From positions 1 to 16,327 of the forward strand of contig DEAW01000121.1 of NCBI GenBank assembly GCA_002348315.1: a stretch of 16,327 nt of DNA, written 5' to 3'. The DNA is from Planctomycetaceae bacterium UBA2972. GTDB taxonomy: Bacteria; Planctomycetota; Planctomycetia; Pirellulales; Pirellulaceae. This document shows, piece after piece, positions 16,325 through 16,327 of this stretch (its first letter is position 1; each line of letters opens with the position of its first letter). A program made the translations under genes and the position numbers. The notes beneath the pieces are model-generated. The model had not been told where the DNA came from and did no database searches. It saw only the letters and a program-made list of their open reading frames with translations.

Positions 16325-16327
16325 ATC

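Overview
The window looks like chromosomal DNA of a bacterium of the Planctomycetes or a close relative (the PVC group). This is inference from gene content. Secreted PQQ-like beta-propeller proteins, ThuA-domain proteins, DUF6807 (PmoA-type) proteins, zinc-ribbon plus DUF4282 proteins and large secreted tricorn-type proteases are a familiar combination there. Base composition looks moderate, about 45-50% GC by eye. Most starts lack a clear Shine-Dalgarno sequence, and GTG starts occur. No phage, IS element, integrase or CRISPR array is visible.

Region 1 (1-2629) is carbohydrate or organic-acid metabolism. It holds the 3' part of an alpha/beta hydrolase (its start lies outside the window), a tail-to-tail DUF6807 protein, and a divergent HpcH/HpaI-type aldolase. 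A good -10 box and a 10-bp palindrome lie in the divergent intergenic region.

Region 2 (2626-6674, minus strand) is a compact operon. It encodes a tripartite tricarboxylate transporter in the order tctC (lipoprotein binding protein), tctB, tctA, followed by an overlapping serine hydrolase of the beta-lactamase/esterase fold. TctB and TctA share a reading frame and are separated by one stop codon. The operon faces the aldolase tail-to-tail with a 4-nt overlap. Together they suggest uptake of a carboxylate and its hydrolysis and aldol cleavage, but the substrate cannot be read from sequence.

Region 3 (6675-9350) holds a tRNA-Leu(UAG) without an encoded CCA end, a small ABM-family monooxygenase or quorum-signal-type protein, and a two-gene minus-strand unit of a small membrane protein and a secreted PQQ-like beta-propeller protein.

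Region 4 (9351-10913) holds a secreted ThuA-domain protein and then a decayed gene. A zinc-ribbon start is cut by a stop after 13 codons and is followed, in another frame, by a DUF4282-like membrane segment. I read this as a pseudogene.

Region 5 (11032-16324) is a two-gene proteolysis operon. A 1083-aa secreted tricorn-protease homologue with a complete Ser-His-Ser-Glu active-site set is followed one base later by a secreted S9 prolyl-oligopeptidase-family peptidase. The likely division of labour is that tricorn cuts polypeptides to oligopeptides and the S9 enzyme trims them in the periplasm. I see no clearly new system. The most notable items are this exported tricorn/S9 pair, the transporter-hydrolase operon and the zinc-ribbon/DUF4282 pseudogene.
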